Assembly (NCBI GenBank): GCA_001510575.1
Contig: LNGK01000007.1
Location: 1,978,151 to 2,042,150, forward strand
DNA length: 64,000 bases
Reading direction: 5' to 3'
Source of the DNA: Knoxdaviesia capensis
Lineage: Eukaryota; Ascomycota; Sordariomycetes; Microascales; Gondwanamycetaceae
Part shown: piece by piece, positions 43,414 through 54,100 of the stretch
Layout: each line of letters begins with the position of its first letter
How positions within the stretch are numbered: position 1 is the first letter of the stretch
Position numbers and translations under genes: made by a program
The notes under the pieces: model-generated
The model's database searches: none
Told to the model about the DNA's origin: nothing
Seen by the model: only the letters and a program-made list of their open reading frames with translations

Positions 43414-46400
43414 TCACTCTCTCACCCCTTCTCTAACTCCCTCCCCGCCCGGCGACCGACTCCGATTGCGCGCCGACCGGCCGACAATAGCCTCCGTCCA
43501 GTTCCACGGCGGCGACGTCGCCCCGCCTCCGACCCCCGGAGATGGTCCGGGCGAGATATGCCCTCCGCCGTGTGAAGATGAAGCAGCAACAGCGGTCCGC
43601 CGCTCAGCCTCGCTGTCGTCCGAGTCGTGCCAATCCCGATCGCTCCACGTCACCGAGTCCATGCGCTCCATCGCCAACCGCATCGCCGCCGCCGGCCGCT
43701 GGTGCTTCGCCGCATCCGGGACAACCGTGTCCTGCGCCGTGCCGACCTTGCCAGACTGGTGGCGCTCGATCGGCGCGGACAGGGCTGCTTCTGCTCCAGG
43801 CGTTCCAGTGCCGGGACCAGGGGGGGTGGTGGCGGCAGCAGCAGCGTCGGCTGCAGCGTCCTCACCAGTGGTGGCTGTCCGTCCGCGCGGCGTGTCGTGG
43901 TTGATCTCGCACCCGTGCGGCGACGGCGGCTTATCCAAGTCGCGCGCCCGCTCCCGCGAGTGCTGGTCATCCTGGGCGCGGTTGCGCACGGTAGCCGCGT
44001 CACTAAAGTGCTCCTGCACCAGGTGGTGCACCACCGGCCACCCGTACGCGTTCGGGAACATCCGGCGCACCACCATGTTGTTGTGCGCATCCGGCTCCAG
44101 CTTGACCAGCACTTTGCGCCACGACAGCCCGCGGTGGTACGCTCGCGCAATCTTCTCCTCCACGCTCATATTGGTGGGCATGTCGCTGCCGCCCGCCACC
44201 GACTCGGTTGCCATCGACCCGTGCAACGTGCTGGTCATCGAGTTCATCGTGCCCTCCCGCGTAGGTCCCAGGGGAGGCGACGGGACCGCACTAGTGGCCA
44301 CTGGAGATGTTGGGGTTGAGCCGTTGCCGGCCACCGGCGCCGAAGATCCCGACGCTTTCTGGCTGAGAGACGTCCGTCGTCGGTGGAATGTTCCTCCACC
44401 AGACGACATGGTATTCATCGTCTGCGTCCGCTTCTTCACCGGCATAGGCGGGATATCCTGTGGGTGGTACACGCGGTCGTGGAAGATCGTACGCGGCCGC
44501 TTCGCCGGATCAAGCATGTACTGCATATCAGGGGTCTTGGGGTTGATGATGTCGTGGGCCGACTCGAAGACCGTTGTACGTGGCGGCGCCATCAGGTCCG
44601 TTCCGGGGACTTCGAACTCAGATCCCGTCGTAACCCGCGACGAAGAACCCGTCACCGCCGTCGCCGTGGACAGCGAGGAACTATTCGCCGCAATGCCAAG
44701 CCCCGGGACAGACCTCGGTGCCGGGCCATCACCTCCCGCAACGGATGGTCCGCCGTTCTGCCCTGACCCTGACGTCGACGCGCTGTCCACCGACCAAGCG
44801 TCAGACATCAACGTCTGACTACGACGAATGATCTTATTCTGCTTCGTAGACATAACTTGTGGCTTGGGCCGGTCGTTGCTGCGGAACAGCGAGAACAGAC
44901 CCGTAAACGGGCTGAGAAGCTCCCCATTTCCGGTGGTAGTCGACAACGTGCTGCCCTGGGTTGGGGATATCTCGAGTGGCCCAGGAGGCTTCGACTTCTG
45001 TGCGGGCTTCTTTGGCGAAGACGAAGCTACAGCTGCTTTCTTGGATAGCGCATTGACGTTTTGAACGCTCTGCCTATCATCCTCGGCGATGGCCGACGCA
45101 CTTGGCTGCGGGACATCGCGGGACTCACCGTGGTGGCCGACAACTTCAGATCTCGGGGTGCTGGGGCTCGACACGGCAGATGAGGTGGCCGACGTACCCA
45201 GTGTAGTCGCCACGGTCACAGGAACGACCGCGGTGCTGGGGTCAGTGATAGTCATCGACCTCCGCACCTCTTCGCCATCCTCATCCTCTCCCTCCAAGAA
45301 CTCCAGCGTCTGCGGTGTCTGCATATTGGCGCCCGTGAGCTCTGCCCACCCCACCGCCACCACAGTCTCGACCAGCCCGGCCTCGCGCCGAGCCTTCTCC
45401 ACGCGGCCAAGGCCCTGCCAGTCGAGGAAGAGCAGACAACTAGTGCGGAGCGGCACGATGCCGTCGTTGACAACGTTGGAGTACAAGGTGCGGTAGCGGA
45501 ATCGGCGGAGGGCCACGTGGGCCGGACCGGTCGGGAGGATTCGTAGAAGCGGCTTCGACTCGGGCTGAGGCTCTCCAAGAACACGCTTGTGTGCACTCTC
45601 GCCCAGGTTGCTGACAATAGCGCTCCAGCCACTTCTCGCAATGGTCGGGGGACGCCAGGTCAGACCCAGGTCCTGGCCGCTGCGGCCAACGAGACCAAAG
45701 TCCAGAGCAAACTTGACGTAGAGAGGGTTTTCGTTACTCAAACCCAAGAATGGAGTGGCCATAGCAACAAAGTTGACGGGCTGGATGGTTTCGAAGAACT
45801 GAGGCGAGTGCTTCTGGATGTAGGCTACGGCGTAGGTCTGCACCAGGCCACCGAGTGAATGGCCGACGAAGCTAATGCTCGTATAGCGGTAGGGGCGTGG
45901 CTCAGGGGGGGGTTGTGTGTGACCCGGCTGAGCAGCAGCCCCCTTGGATGCTGAGACTCCTGCACCTGTAGCATCGGTGCAGTCTGGAACTGACTGTCTG
46001 TGGACCGAACTGTGCCTATGGACGGCCTTTGAATCGTGGACCGGATCACTCTTGAATACATGGGAGATTGACTCTGCGGCGCCCTTGGCAAAATCGGGAA
46101 GAAACGGCTGGTCGGGATAAGTCATGGTCAGGATATAGCGGGCAAGGCGTTTGCCAAGATATTTGATGCCGCGTTCCGTGCGGGCGGCGTTCCCGGAAAA
46201 TCCTTTCACAATGACTTGCTCGTAGTCGTCATCATCACTCTCCACTTCTTCTTCCTCCTCTTCTTCGCTCTCTTCTTCGTTGTCCTTGTCCTCAGCTTTC
46301 TCTCCTGCTGATGGTTTCGGATTAGAATGCCCAGAGCTGTCGCCATCCGACTCTTTGACGGCTTCTGGCTTGTTGAGGTTTGCAGTTTCTTCAGGGGCGT

Positions 46401-47643
46401 CGCCATTCGCTTCATTGGTTTGCTTGGGACCATCGGCATCAGAAGTTCCAGAGGAACTCGGTCGAGAGCTGGCGCTAGATTCATCTTTCGTGACCTCCTC
46501 CGCCCGCGACTTCTTCAGCATAGCTCTCGCTGCACGAGCAGACTGGCGCTCCAACCGTTCCTTTCGTCTTCGTTCGCGAGCGTCGATTCTTGCTTGTGCG
46601 GCGGCTCGATCAATACTCTCTTTCAAGAAGAGCATATCGGCGTTGAGGTTGCTGTGAAGGCCATGAGTCAGAATGACGACGTGAAGCTTCTTTTGTTTCT
46701 TGGCAGGGGTTTCGGGAGCTGCGGGTGCAGCAGCTGTTGGTGTGGGTACAGATTGGGAGGTCGGTGCGGCAGCTGCGGGTGGATGTGCTTGTGGCGGGGC
46801 GGGAGTCGAGGAGGCACCGGGCTTGGCAGTACCGGAGACAGGGACCTTGGTGGTGGATGTTGTCCGGGAAGCCGCCGGGGTTGGACGCTTGGATGCCGAT
46901 TTGACAGGAATATGGGCGGGGTGAAGCGGGTCGTAGTGCGGCAAGCGTTCTCGACCGTTCTCCGTCCAACCGGGAACCTCGGGCTTATTCCACAGGGCAG
47001 CTGTGTTTTCTACCACGAGCTGGATTGCCGACGAAAAAACGCCCTTTAGATGGTGGTGGTGGTGGTGGCCACTACCGCTGGCAGTGGCAGTGACGCCGGA
47101 GCCTTCGGTGGTGATGCCAGCGGCGCTAGCGGCAGCCGCGGGAGAGAGGCTGAGAGACATCTCGTCTCTGGCGAGAGCAACCTCGAAGTTGACGGCAGCA
47201 GAGGTCGAGAACACCACCTGGGAAGCGACCTCGACAATCCACGTGACCGAGATTGGAGGCGGCGGTTTGGACGGGTCGCCGGCCACGCTGACGTCGTTGG
47301 CTATGAAGCCGGCTCCGGCGGTGCGGCGGATGTGGTCGGGAACGAGGAGATCACACTTCCAGGAAGCTCCGGGTTTCATCATCGGCTCGAACTGCGGCAC
47401 TCCGTATCGGCGGGGGTGGGCAAACCTCGTGTTTGGGTCGAAGTTGGCGGGGTAGGCAGACACGCAGAGGTTGTACGGGCCATGGACAAAGGCGGCGCGG
47501 AGGGCGATGGTCGAGACATTGCGCACCCGGAGAACCAGGCGTTCCGGGCCGGGCAAGATGTGGTCCTGAGACGGCGTGTATGTTACAGTGTAGCGGACCA
47601 CATCGCCAATAGCGACGCTGCCGGTCTGTAACACCAACAGCAT
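43414..47643 (-). CDS. Putative serine esterase/lipase, DUF676 (ROG1-like) family
   Basis: One exon of 1409 codons. The N-terminal ~190 residues form a beta-rich domain (VAIGDVVRYTVTYTPSQDHI, YNLCVSAYPANFDPNTRF) as in ROG1-type lipases. The alpha/beta-hydrolase part starts at about residue 319 with KKLHVVILTHGLHSNLNADM (oxyanion HGL). The nucleophile elbow GHSLGG has its serine at residue 596. SNVVNDGIVPLRTSCLLF downstream should carry the acidic residue and histidine region of the triad. Between these motifs sits an unusually long charged insertion (Glu/Asp/Ser-rich, with EESEEEEEEEVESDDDD). A conserved C-terminal segment reads ARAYHRGLSWRKVLVKLEPD, then MFPNAYGWPVVHHLV. Yeast Rog1 is a monoacylglycerol lipase, so lipid hydrolysis is likely. 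The length is roughly double that of Rog1 because of disordered insertions. Confidence 0.88.
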   Translation of the reverse strand: MLLVLQTGSVAIGDVVRYTVTYTPSQDHILPGPERLVLRVRNVSTIALRAAFVHGPYNLCVSAYPANFDPNTRFAHPRRYGVPQFEPMMKPGASWKCDLLVPDHIRRTAGAGFIANDVSVAGDPSKPPPPISVTWIVEVASQVVFSTSAAVNFEVALARDEMSLSLSPAAAASAAGITTEGSGVTATASGSGHHHHHHLKGVFSSAIQLVVENTAALWNKPEVPGWTENGRERLPHYDPLHPAHIPVKSASKRPTPAASRTTSTTKVPVSGTAKPGASSTPAPPQAHPPAAAAPTSQSVPTPTAAAPAAPETPAKKQKKLHVVILTHGLHSNLNADMLFLKESIDRAAAQARIDARERRRKERLERQSARAARAMLKKSRAEEVTKDESSASSRPSSSGTSDADGPKQTNEANGDAPEETANLNKPEAVKESDGDSSGHSNPKPSAGEKAEDKDNEEESEEEEEEEVESDDDDYEQVIVKGFSGNAARTERGIKYLGKRLARYILTMTYPDQPFLPDFAKGAAESISHVFKSDPVHDSKAVHRHSSVHRQSVPDCTDATGAGVSASKGAAAQPGHTQPPPEPRPYRYTSISFVGHSLGGLVQTYAVAYIQKHSPQFFETIQPVNFVAMATPFLGLSNENPLYVKFALDFGLVGRSGQDLGLTWRPPTIARSGWSAIVSNLGESAHKRVLGEPQPESKPLLRILPTGPAHVALRRFRYRTLYSNVVNDGIVPLRTSCLLFLDWQGLGRVEKARREAGLVETVVAVGWAELTGANMQTPQTLEFLEGEDEDGEEVRRSMTITDPSTAVVPVTVATTLGTSATSSAVSSPSTPRSEVVGHHGESRDVPQPSASAIAEDDRQSVQNVNALSKKAAVASSSPKKPAQKSKPPGPLEISPTQGSTLSTTTGNGELLSPFTGLFSLFRSNDRPKPQVMSTKQNKIIRRSQTLMSDAWSVDSASTSGSGQNGGPSVAGGDGPAPRSVPGLGIAANSSSLSTATAVTGSSSRVTTGSEFEVPGTDLMAPPRTTVFESAHDIINPKTPDMQYMLDPAKRPRTIFHDRVYHPQDIPPMPVKKRTQTMNTMSSGGGTFHRRRTSLSQKASGSSAPVAGNGSTPTSPVATSAVPSPPLGPTREGTMNSMTSTLHGSMATESVAGGSDMPTNMSVEEKIARAYHRGLSWRKVLVKLEPDAHNNMVVRRMFPNAYGWPVVHHLVQEHFSDAATVRNRAQDDQHSRERARDLDKPPSPHGCEINHDTPRGRTATTGEDAAADAAAAATTPPGPGTGTPGAEAALSAPIERHQSGKVGTAQDTVVPDAAKHQRPAAAMRLAMERMDSVTWSDRDWHDSDDSEAERRTAVAASSSHGGGHISPGPSPGVGGGATSPPWNWTEAIVGRSARNRSRSPGGEGVREGVRE

Positions 47644-48875
47644 GGTGAGGAGGCGAAAAGCGTGTGGGGGACAGACAATGAGCGGCTACGTTGCGATCTT
47701 GGGGGCGATCGCAACGAGGATCAAGGCAATCGTGAGTAATAGTGATAAAGGGGATCGAATCGCAGTGGAATGAGGCGGAAGATAGGTGAGACAGAAGGAA
47801 GGATAGAAAGAATATGGTGTCACCCAATGGGTCATGCGGGACATTGGGGATTGACACAGATCGTGTGATGTGAAGATAAAAAGCCCGGAGAACGAGTGCA
47901 GTGTGACGGTGGGAATGGAGTCCAAACGGACTGTAAGATGAAGCTCAAGAAGACTCCAACTTCACCATAGCTGGCCCGGAGAGTTGGGATTGTGTAGCAG
48001 GGGACCGAGATGTGTGCTACAGTGGAGGTTAAGTCGGGCGGTGACGCATTGGCATGTGAGATGTGAGAATGAGGCGAACAAAAAAATGAAACTGGACGGG
48101 CTGAGGCAAGGCTGACAATGGAAGCGGAAGAAAGAAGAGAGAGGAGAGAGGCAGATATCCAAAAAAGAATTAAGCGACTGGCTATGAAAAAAAAAAACAA
48201 CACCGGCGATAAAATGATGATGATGATGATCACAGCCGATCAACTTTTATACACGGCCAAGCCCCAACATCAAGGCAACATGTGGGAAGCAAACGGCCGG
48301 AGAGAACGGTGAGGCTGTACCTGCAGTTAACTGCCTAAGCTGAGAGAAGCCAAGAGCCCGAAGACATAGCTGTGGGAGGAATCTGGATATGGGGCAACGA
48401 AAACAGCAGCACAGCCGAGAAGATCAAAGAAAAGAGAAGAGAAAACTGAGTCTGGGAAACCAAAAGAAGAAGATGAAGATGAAGAGATATTTCGCAAGCT
48501 TGTTAGGCCACGTGATGGCGAGAGCGAAGCGTGCTGGTTTGTGGGGGAAGGAGGGCGAGAGGGAAGGAGCGACCAGTGCGCGAGATCTCTTCTTCGTATA
48601 CAGATTTCTGCCCGCATTCATGAGCGTTGCTCGTTTGTCGGGACGCCGGATCACTAGTTGGGAAATAGTCTGATCCCGCCCGTGCTTGCGATGACGTGAA
48701 GGCGCAGTGGGCAGGATCAACAGAAAGGGGGATTTTTGGCTTTCTGGACGGATCAAAATCGGACGGAAATTGGGAATGTGGAAAGGCCGGTCGGAGTGGA
48801 GCGTGTAACCCTGGCCAACCCTAATTCAAGACCCAAACCCTAACTCGGCCGGCACTCCTCGTCACCACGTAAATG

Positions 48876-48915
48876 CACAGCACACAGCACACAGCACACA
48901 GCACATAGCACACAG
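48876..48915. repeat. Minisatellite with 7-bp unit CACACAG
   Basis: About 5.5 tandem units, one with a CACATAG variant; non-coding. Confidence 0.9.
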
Positions 48916-49320
48916 CCAGATGTAATTACCGGGTTGGGATGATGATTACGTTTATTTGCCCTGAGCTCTTGACAGAAAGCGTCTCATAAGCTATACTGTG
49001 TGAAGTTCTAACCCTGTTCTACCGACCTCGCCGAATCGAAAGGGCACGAGCAAGACAGAATCGAACAGAATGCTATCTAGCAGATCCACGGAGCTTTGCT
49101 CAGTTACTGAACAGGTTTACACTGAACACCGTCTAAATATGAGAGGCGTCGTTGAAAGCGGCGCATCTGGAGTAAGCGGGGTCGATGGCGAGCATCGTGG
49201 CACCTAGCGATGCCGAGAAGAGTGGAAGGTTTGGTTAACCCACGCGCGAAACGGTAAGACGCAAAGTGTGCAAAGTGGCATTCCGCGCTAATACCGCAGA
49301 TAGGATACGGCTGGCAGTTA

Positions 49321-49560
49321 TTGGTAGAGCCCGATGTGCTCGCGTGAGCCCGGCACCAGCAGCAGCACGTCCGAGTTGAGTGGCTGCAGCTCATATGTGA
49401 CCAGTGCGACAGACCCGGGAGGTGCGCCGAGTCACTTAGGCCCGAAGATGAGCCAGCGGCTATCAAATAGATGGCCGGCATCCTGTCGGAGGACAATGGC
49501 TTTTCCGTCGTCGTTGAAGCCGGCACTTCCAGGAGATAGTGACAGTCTTTATAATAATGA
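49321..49560 (-). pseudogene. Decayed fragment resembling the end of a fungal HNH-endonuclease-type domain
   Basis: One minus-strand frame reads GSAGFNDDGKAIVLRQDAGH then LFDSRWLIFGPK, a TGA (49434-49432), and continues in the same frame LGAPPGSVALVTYELQPLNS and DVLLLVPGSREHIGLYQ to a TAA at 49320-49318. The pattern Nxx(I/L)xLRxDxHxLFDxxxFxFxPK is how the C-terminal part of HNH_2-type proteins common in filamentous fungi usually reads; here the expected His and Asn positions are altered. A further in-frame stop follows downstream and no intact start is visible upstream. A CGA-to-TGA type change would explain the internal stop. I read this as a decayed gene copy; the family assignment is tentative. 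Confidence 0.4.
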
Positions 49561-50228
49561 TCCAGCTCACCGTTAGCTTCAGCGGAACCATGCTCGAGAG
49601 AGGGAAACACGAAGAGATTGAGGTACGTCACCCGTGCATATGATTCGGCGTAAGTCAAGGAAGATCTCTCCTAAACGGCATCTGGGGCTGTATGAGTCGG
49701 CAGGCTATGACATACGCCATTATAGCTGCAGGAACCCCCGACAATATAGCTCGCTCGACCGCGGCACAAGATTACGGCGTGGCGTGTTGCTATCGTCCCC
49801 GGAGCCGGCGTGCGGGCCGCTACAGTGAACGCGTTAGGAGCTGTTTCTTGACCGTTTCTTAGACCCAAGTGCCCGGGGCCCTAACCTACACCCCATCGAC
49901 GATGCAACAAGCTGCCGCCGGTGCAAGATCAAAGCCCTGGTCACCGACAGTATCTGCGACCCTAAGTATAACTGAGGGAGGGCAGAGCCCGGGTAAGCTG
50001 GGTATCTAGATCGCACAACGCGCGGGGTCAGGTCCTGTTAATGCCGGCGGCGTGGGGTGTGCGGCCATCTCACCGGCCATGTTGCGTCTGGATGATAGGA
50101 GAGAGGTAAATAATGAACCGATGTGTAGCTAGAGTTCTGCGCAAAGTGAGGTCTGGGGGTTCTTGAGCGGGGCTCTCGGGGTAAGGGGGGTATTAAATAC
50201 GGCGTGCACGACCAGATACCACTGGGAG

Positions 50229-50282
50229 TGATTCATGCGCCGAGACTGATTCATGCTCCCATAATGATTCATGTATTGGAAA
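50229..50282 (+). repeat. 18-bp-period array with TGATTCATG core (3 units)
   Basis: TGATTCATG starts at 50229, 50247 and 50265, exactly 18 bp apart; the nine bases between cores are not conserved. An array of the same period with the core reversed lies at 53336-53389. Confidence 0.75.
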
Positions 50283-50839
50283 ACTTCGGGTATCCAGATG
50301 GCCATGAACACATAAGCCTGTATCTTAGAGGCGAGAAGATGCCCGGTCTTTTTCTACTAATGCCAGAATTGGCACGAATAAGTGGACCCCCGAGGGTCCC
50401 GGAACTGCCATCGGGGGGACACGGCGGGCCCACAACCGCCCCGGGGGACCGGCGTCTAAACTTACGGGATCTACCAGTTGCCCTCCCCATGCATTTCCTC
50501 GGGTTGAATCCTGGAAATGCGACGACCGTCTTTGAGAAGGCCGCAGTCCGCGGGATGCGAAGACGAGGGAGAAACACAGCTCCAAGAAGAAGCCAAGAGA
50601 CAGATAGACAAACATGGCGACGCATCGACGAGGCAATCCGAGCCTCCCCGATACCACCGGGAAGCCAGTGACCGAGAGCTTCACTGGCAGCTATTCCCAC
50701 CGAACGCCAGATCTCGGCGCTCGGCCACCGGCTCGCGATTTCGAGAGGACATAGGGGATTCGCTGTCCGTTGATATAGGAGAGCGTCAGGATGGCGGAAA
50801 CACATTCCACTATAATTCGAACTTTCTCTGCAGTATTTC

Positions 50840-50958
50840 ACATACGACCATACCTTGTGGAAAACTCGGGGTCCCGTCCGCTCCCCCATAGATAAGCCAC
50901 AAAGGGCCAGACCAGTACTCAGGTGGGTGACCACTGGGGAATCCCTGGTGTTGTATGT
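50840..50958 (+). rRNA. 5S ribosomal RNA, copy 1
   Basis: 119 nt starting ACATACGACCATA and ending GTTGTATGT, which pair as helix I. CCTTGTGG near the 5' end pairs with CCACAAAGG (helix II, with the usual bulged A). The TCCCGTCCGCTC loop, and GGTGGGTGACCACTGGGGAATC near the 3' end, match eukaryotic 5S loops E and IV. TTTT stretches follow within 10 nt (50957-50968), a Pol III terminator. It stands alone outside rDNA, as in filamentous ascomycetes. Confidence 0.9.
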
Positions 50959-51029
50959 TTTCTTTTTGCCGTTTTCACTTCTACCGCTACACCGGATCCT
51001 ATATAATATCTTCTCGTATACTATGCTAT

Positions 51030-51147
51030 CACATACGACCATACCCTACGGAAAACTCGGGTCCCGTCCGCTCCGCTATAGATAAGCCGTAGAGGGCCGA
51101 ACGAGTGCCCAGGTGGGTTTCCACCGGGGAATCCTCAGTGTTGCATG
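51030..51147 (+). rRNA. 5S ribosomal RNA, copy 2 (divergent)
   Basis: 118 nt, in tandem with copy 1 at a 190-bp period. Helix II is CCCTACGG/CCGTAGAGG: the bases differ from copy 1 on both sides, so pairing is kept. The otherwise near-invariant GGGTGACC of copy 1 reads GGGTTTCC here, helix I has one mismatch (GCATGT instead of GTATGT), and one pair near loop A is lost. A T4 run follows at 51150-51153. It is either a divergent functional variant or an early pseudogene. Confidence 0.78.
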
Positions 51148-54100
51148 TTCTTTTCTTAATATGTTCTTATTTTTTCGGGTTTCTTCTTCTAAAACTTGGC
51201 TTGATTGTTCTGTTCGCCATATCTCGAAATATCGACATCAGAACCCCTCCAAAAAGCTCACTAGTCGGATGCATTGATCTCATGTAGCAGATGAAAGAGA
51301 TGCAGCAGTTTGTGGCGGTCTGGCAACCGTTGTTTTGCGGTGACCATCGCCATCTGCACGTTCAAGGTCAAGAATAGTCCTAGACGGCAGAAGTGTGTAA
51401 TGAACACTGAAAGACAGGCCAGCAGACACTATTTGCTGGGCGAGAGTGGTAACGCCGTGGGCCGTCATCAGCCTCAAGTTTTCTTCTATGCTGTCGGGGC
51501 CACGTGTTGAGAAGAAGAGGGAGTCAGCCGGAGGCAGCGTTTAGTTGGGGTTCCAGGGGAGAGATGGCGAGCATGGTGGTGGGAGTATGTAGCGAGTGAT
51601 GGTGATACTGAGAAGGGGATGGAAGGAGAGCTTCACTTACACGCGGCGGCCCAGGCATGGCGAAGACCAGTGCACCTTGCAGCGCCAGTTAATGCTTCAC
51701 CTCCAACACCACGGGGAGTCACTAAGGTGAGGGGATGGATGGCAGGACTCTAAATCGGCGAGATGTGGCGGGTGAGGGTGACGGAAAAGTCAACTGAAGA
51801 CTTCCAAAGTCGGTGCGGCAAAGGGAAACAAACACCGGGCCAGGCGGGCTGGACTGGATTCTCGGCCGGTGGGAAAGAACCCGCGTTTGCCGCCAACCCA
51901 CTCTCATCGCCGGGCCGGCGCAACAGGCAATAGGAAGGAGAACAGGTGCCGGACACTGGCGGGCGGCCGGCGGAGGACAGCCATGTATTGGGATGTCCTC
52001 GGCACTCGGGATAGCCAGGTCTCCAGAAGCCTGTACGGCGGCTTCTCGACAAGTCGCTGAGGCTGACATCAGGCTACGAGGATGATGGCCTCGGCGTAGT
52101 GGCCCGCCTGAGAAACACTGTCGATAGAGGGTTGAGCCAGTATACCGGCCGGAAGCTGTGCATCAAAGGAACCCCCCGCCCTGTTAGTTTGTGTACGCAC
52201 AACGTGGATTGCGACCACCCTATCGGCGAAGAGGGCGTGCATAGTCGGCGACTTACCGAAGGATACCCGGGCAAGTATCGATAGTCCGCTTAGGAAACGG
52301 CATGGCCGTGCAAACTATCTTGACGCCGGCTGCAACTACGATTCCGAAGAGCCCGGCGGCGGGGCGGCGGCACCAGGCCCCAACCCGAGTTCAGCACGCC
52401 CCAGATGAAGACACACACGAGCGGGCTGCGACAGCGAGCACACAAGCAGGCACTTGGACGAGCAGCGCGCCCTGCTCATATATGCCCTAGGTACTGTGTC
52501 TGCGCCCCCCCCATAGCTGTCGGATGCTCCTCTTTGAGGCTGGCCACGTCGCCCCCTGTCGCAGCTGGATGGTGTCCGCCGCCCCTCGATCTACTTGGAT
52601 ACCCTCGGTTGTTCCGTTTTGCGGCCCCGTACACCGTGAGTCCGGCCGTGAGCTGCGGGGCCTGGGCATGACGGGGCCGGAGCCCTCATCGGGCCCGGAT
52701 CGTTGGGGGGGTGTTTCTCGATCGAGTGCCTCGATCGGCCCGCAAAAACGGGTATCAACCCGCAAAACCCAGGACTCCAACACCTGCACGTTGTTAGGCA
52801 CGCACATCTGGCCGGGTTCGCAGCTGAAACGCAACCCCGCCTACTCAGGACACGCCTCCTGACCCTGTGATAGACACCGCCGCTATGCAGTCCTCCGTAA
52901 TATAGGCCCTCGACGGGGTTCCGGGAAGATGGCGGCGCAGGAGGAACGTAGTAGGTGGGGACGCCGACTGCAGGGAGGGGGGAGAGCAGAGTCGTACCGC
53001 ATCCACACGACGTCTACTTCACAGTTTCTGTAAAGGTATGCTGGTGAGCTGGAGAGTCGCAGTATCTTGATCTAGGTGACTACATGATAAGAGGGGTTGT
53101 AGGGAGAGAAAGAAGTATGAAGATTCTAGAGTTAGGCCTGTCTGTCGCTTGGAAGATACACAAAAAGGCGGAAGGGTGGGAGCTTCCTCCTCTTTATAGC
53201 TTGGACTTCCTCGCCGGCTCCATCCTCTTTCTCGTGAAGGACGCAGGTGAATCACAAATTCTATGTAAGTTCCGAGAAGAGCGTGTCGAGATGTGATTCA
53301 TGGTGATCATGACTCAAGTATCTGCTTGGAAAGATGAATCATGATAGAAACGTAAATCACGATAGAAACGTGAATCATGATACAAACATGACTCTGAGAG
53401 CCCAGCCCAGTTCCAGACGTATAAGAAGGCAAGGTGCAGCCCCCACCAAACGGCTCAGATCCCAGAACCCCCGCGACTCATCTCCATCTCTATCAACCCA
53501 AGAACTTGCCGTTGACTCACGATCTCCATAGACGCCCCTACTCCTAGACGCCCATTCGCGGAGCACACACAGCCACTAGCACGCTAACATCCAACGGGTA
53601 CCCTCCACCATCTCGTCCAGACACTTCTTCTCCCTTGTGCTCATGGACTGGGTGGGCGGGGGGGTCCCTCTGTCTCTGCTCGGCTCACGTCCAGCAGCTT
53701 AGAAAACGCAATGGTGGCGTCCTGCCCCAAATATCTCCGCCGTCTGCTTGCGCCTATAACCTGGCTACCGGGAACAGATTCCCGTGTGTTCCGCGGTGCG
53801 GCTTGACGGGCTGGAAAGAAAACTAAATGGAAATAGCCACAATCCCAGCCGAAGACCTTGAGGAGTATCCGGGGCCGGAGCTAGCCCGCCCCGGCCGGCC
53901 CGCGGCGCCCCCGACACGCACACCCCCCGACGCACCAGGAACAGTGCGTCTGGGGACAACCAAAAGCAAGGGCTAGAATGAACCAACGCCAAGAGAATAA
54001 AAATTCCCCATGGTGCCGGGGAAGCGGATGGGGAGGGGCCCACCCCGGCCGGCCGGGAGGAGGCGGCTTGCAGACATCCAGAAGAAATCGGCCAGCACAC

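Larger units (their letters stand above)
47644..50839. other. Lipase upstream region and gene-poor stretch
   Basis: Up to about 48.7 kb this is the lipase 5' flank, with GAT repeats near 48213-48230 (plus strand). Two AACCCTAA teloboxes (48817-48824, 48836-48843) and a 7-bp minisatellite (48876-48915) follow. From about 49.1 kb the DNA contains a decayed coding remnant (separate entry) and an 18-bp-period array (separate entry). No intact gene is seen. Confidence 0.45.

Noticed and set aside
53336..53389. Tandem array considered as a CRISPR array
   Set aside because: Units are directly adjacent 18-mers with no unique spacers, in a eukaryotic nuclear context.
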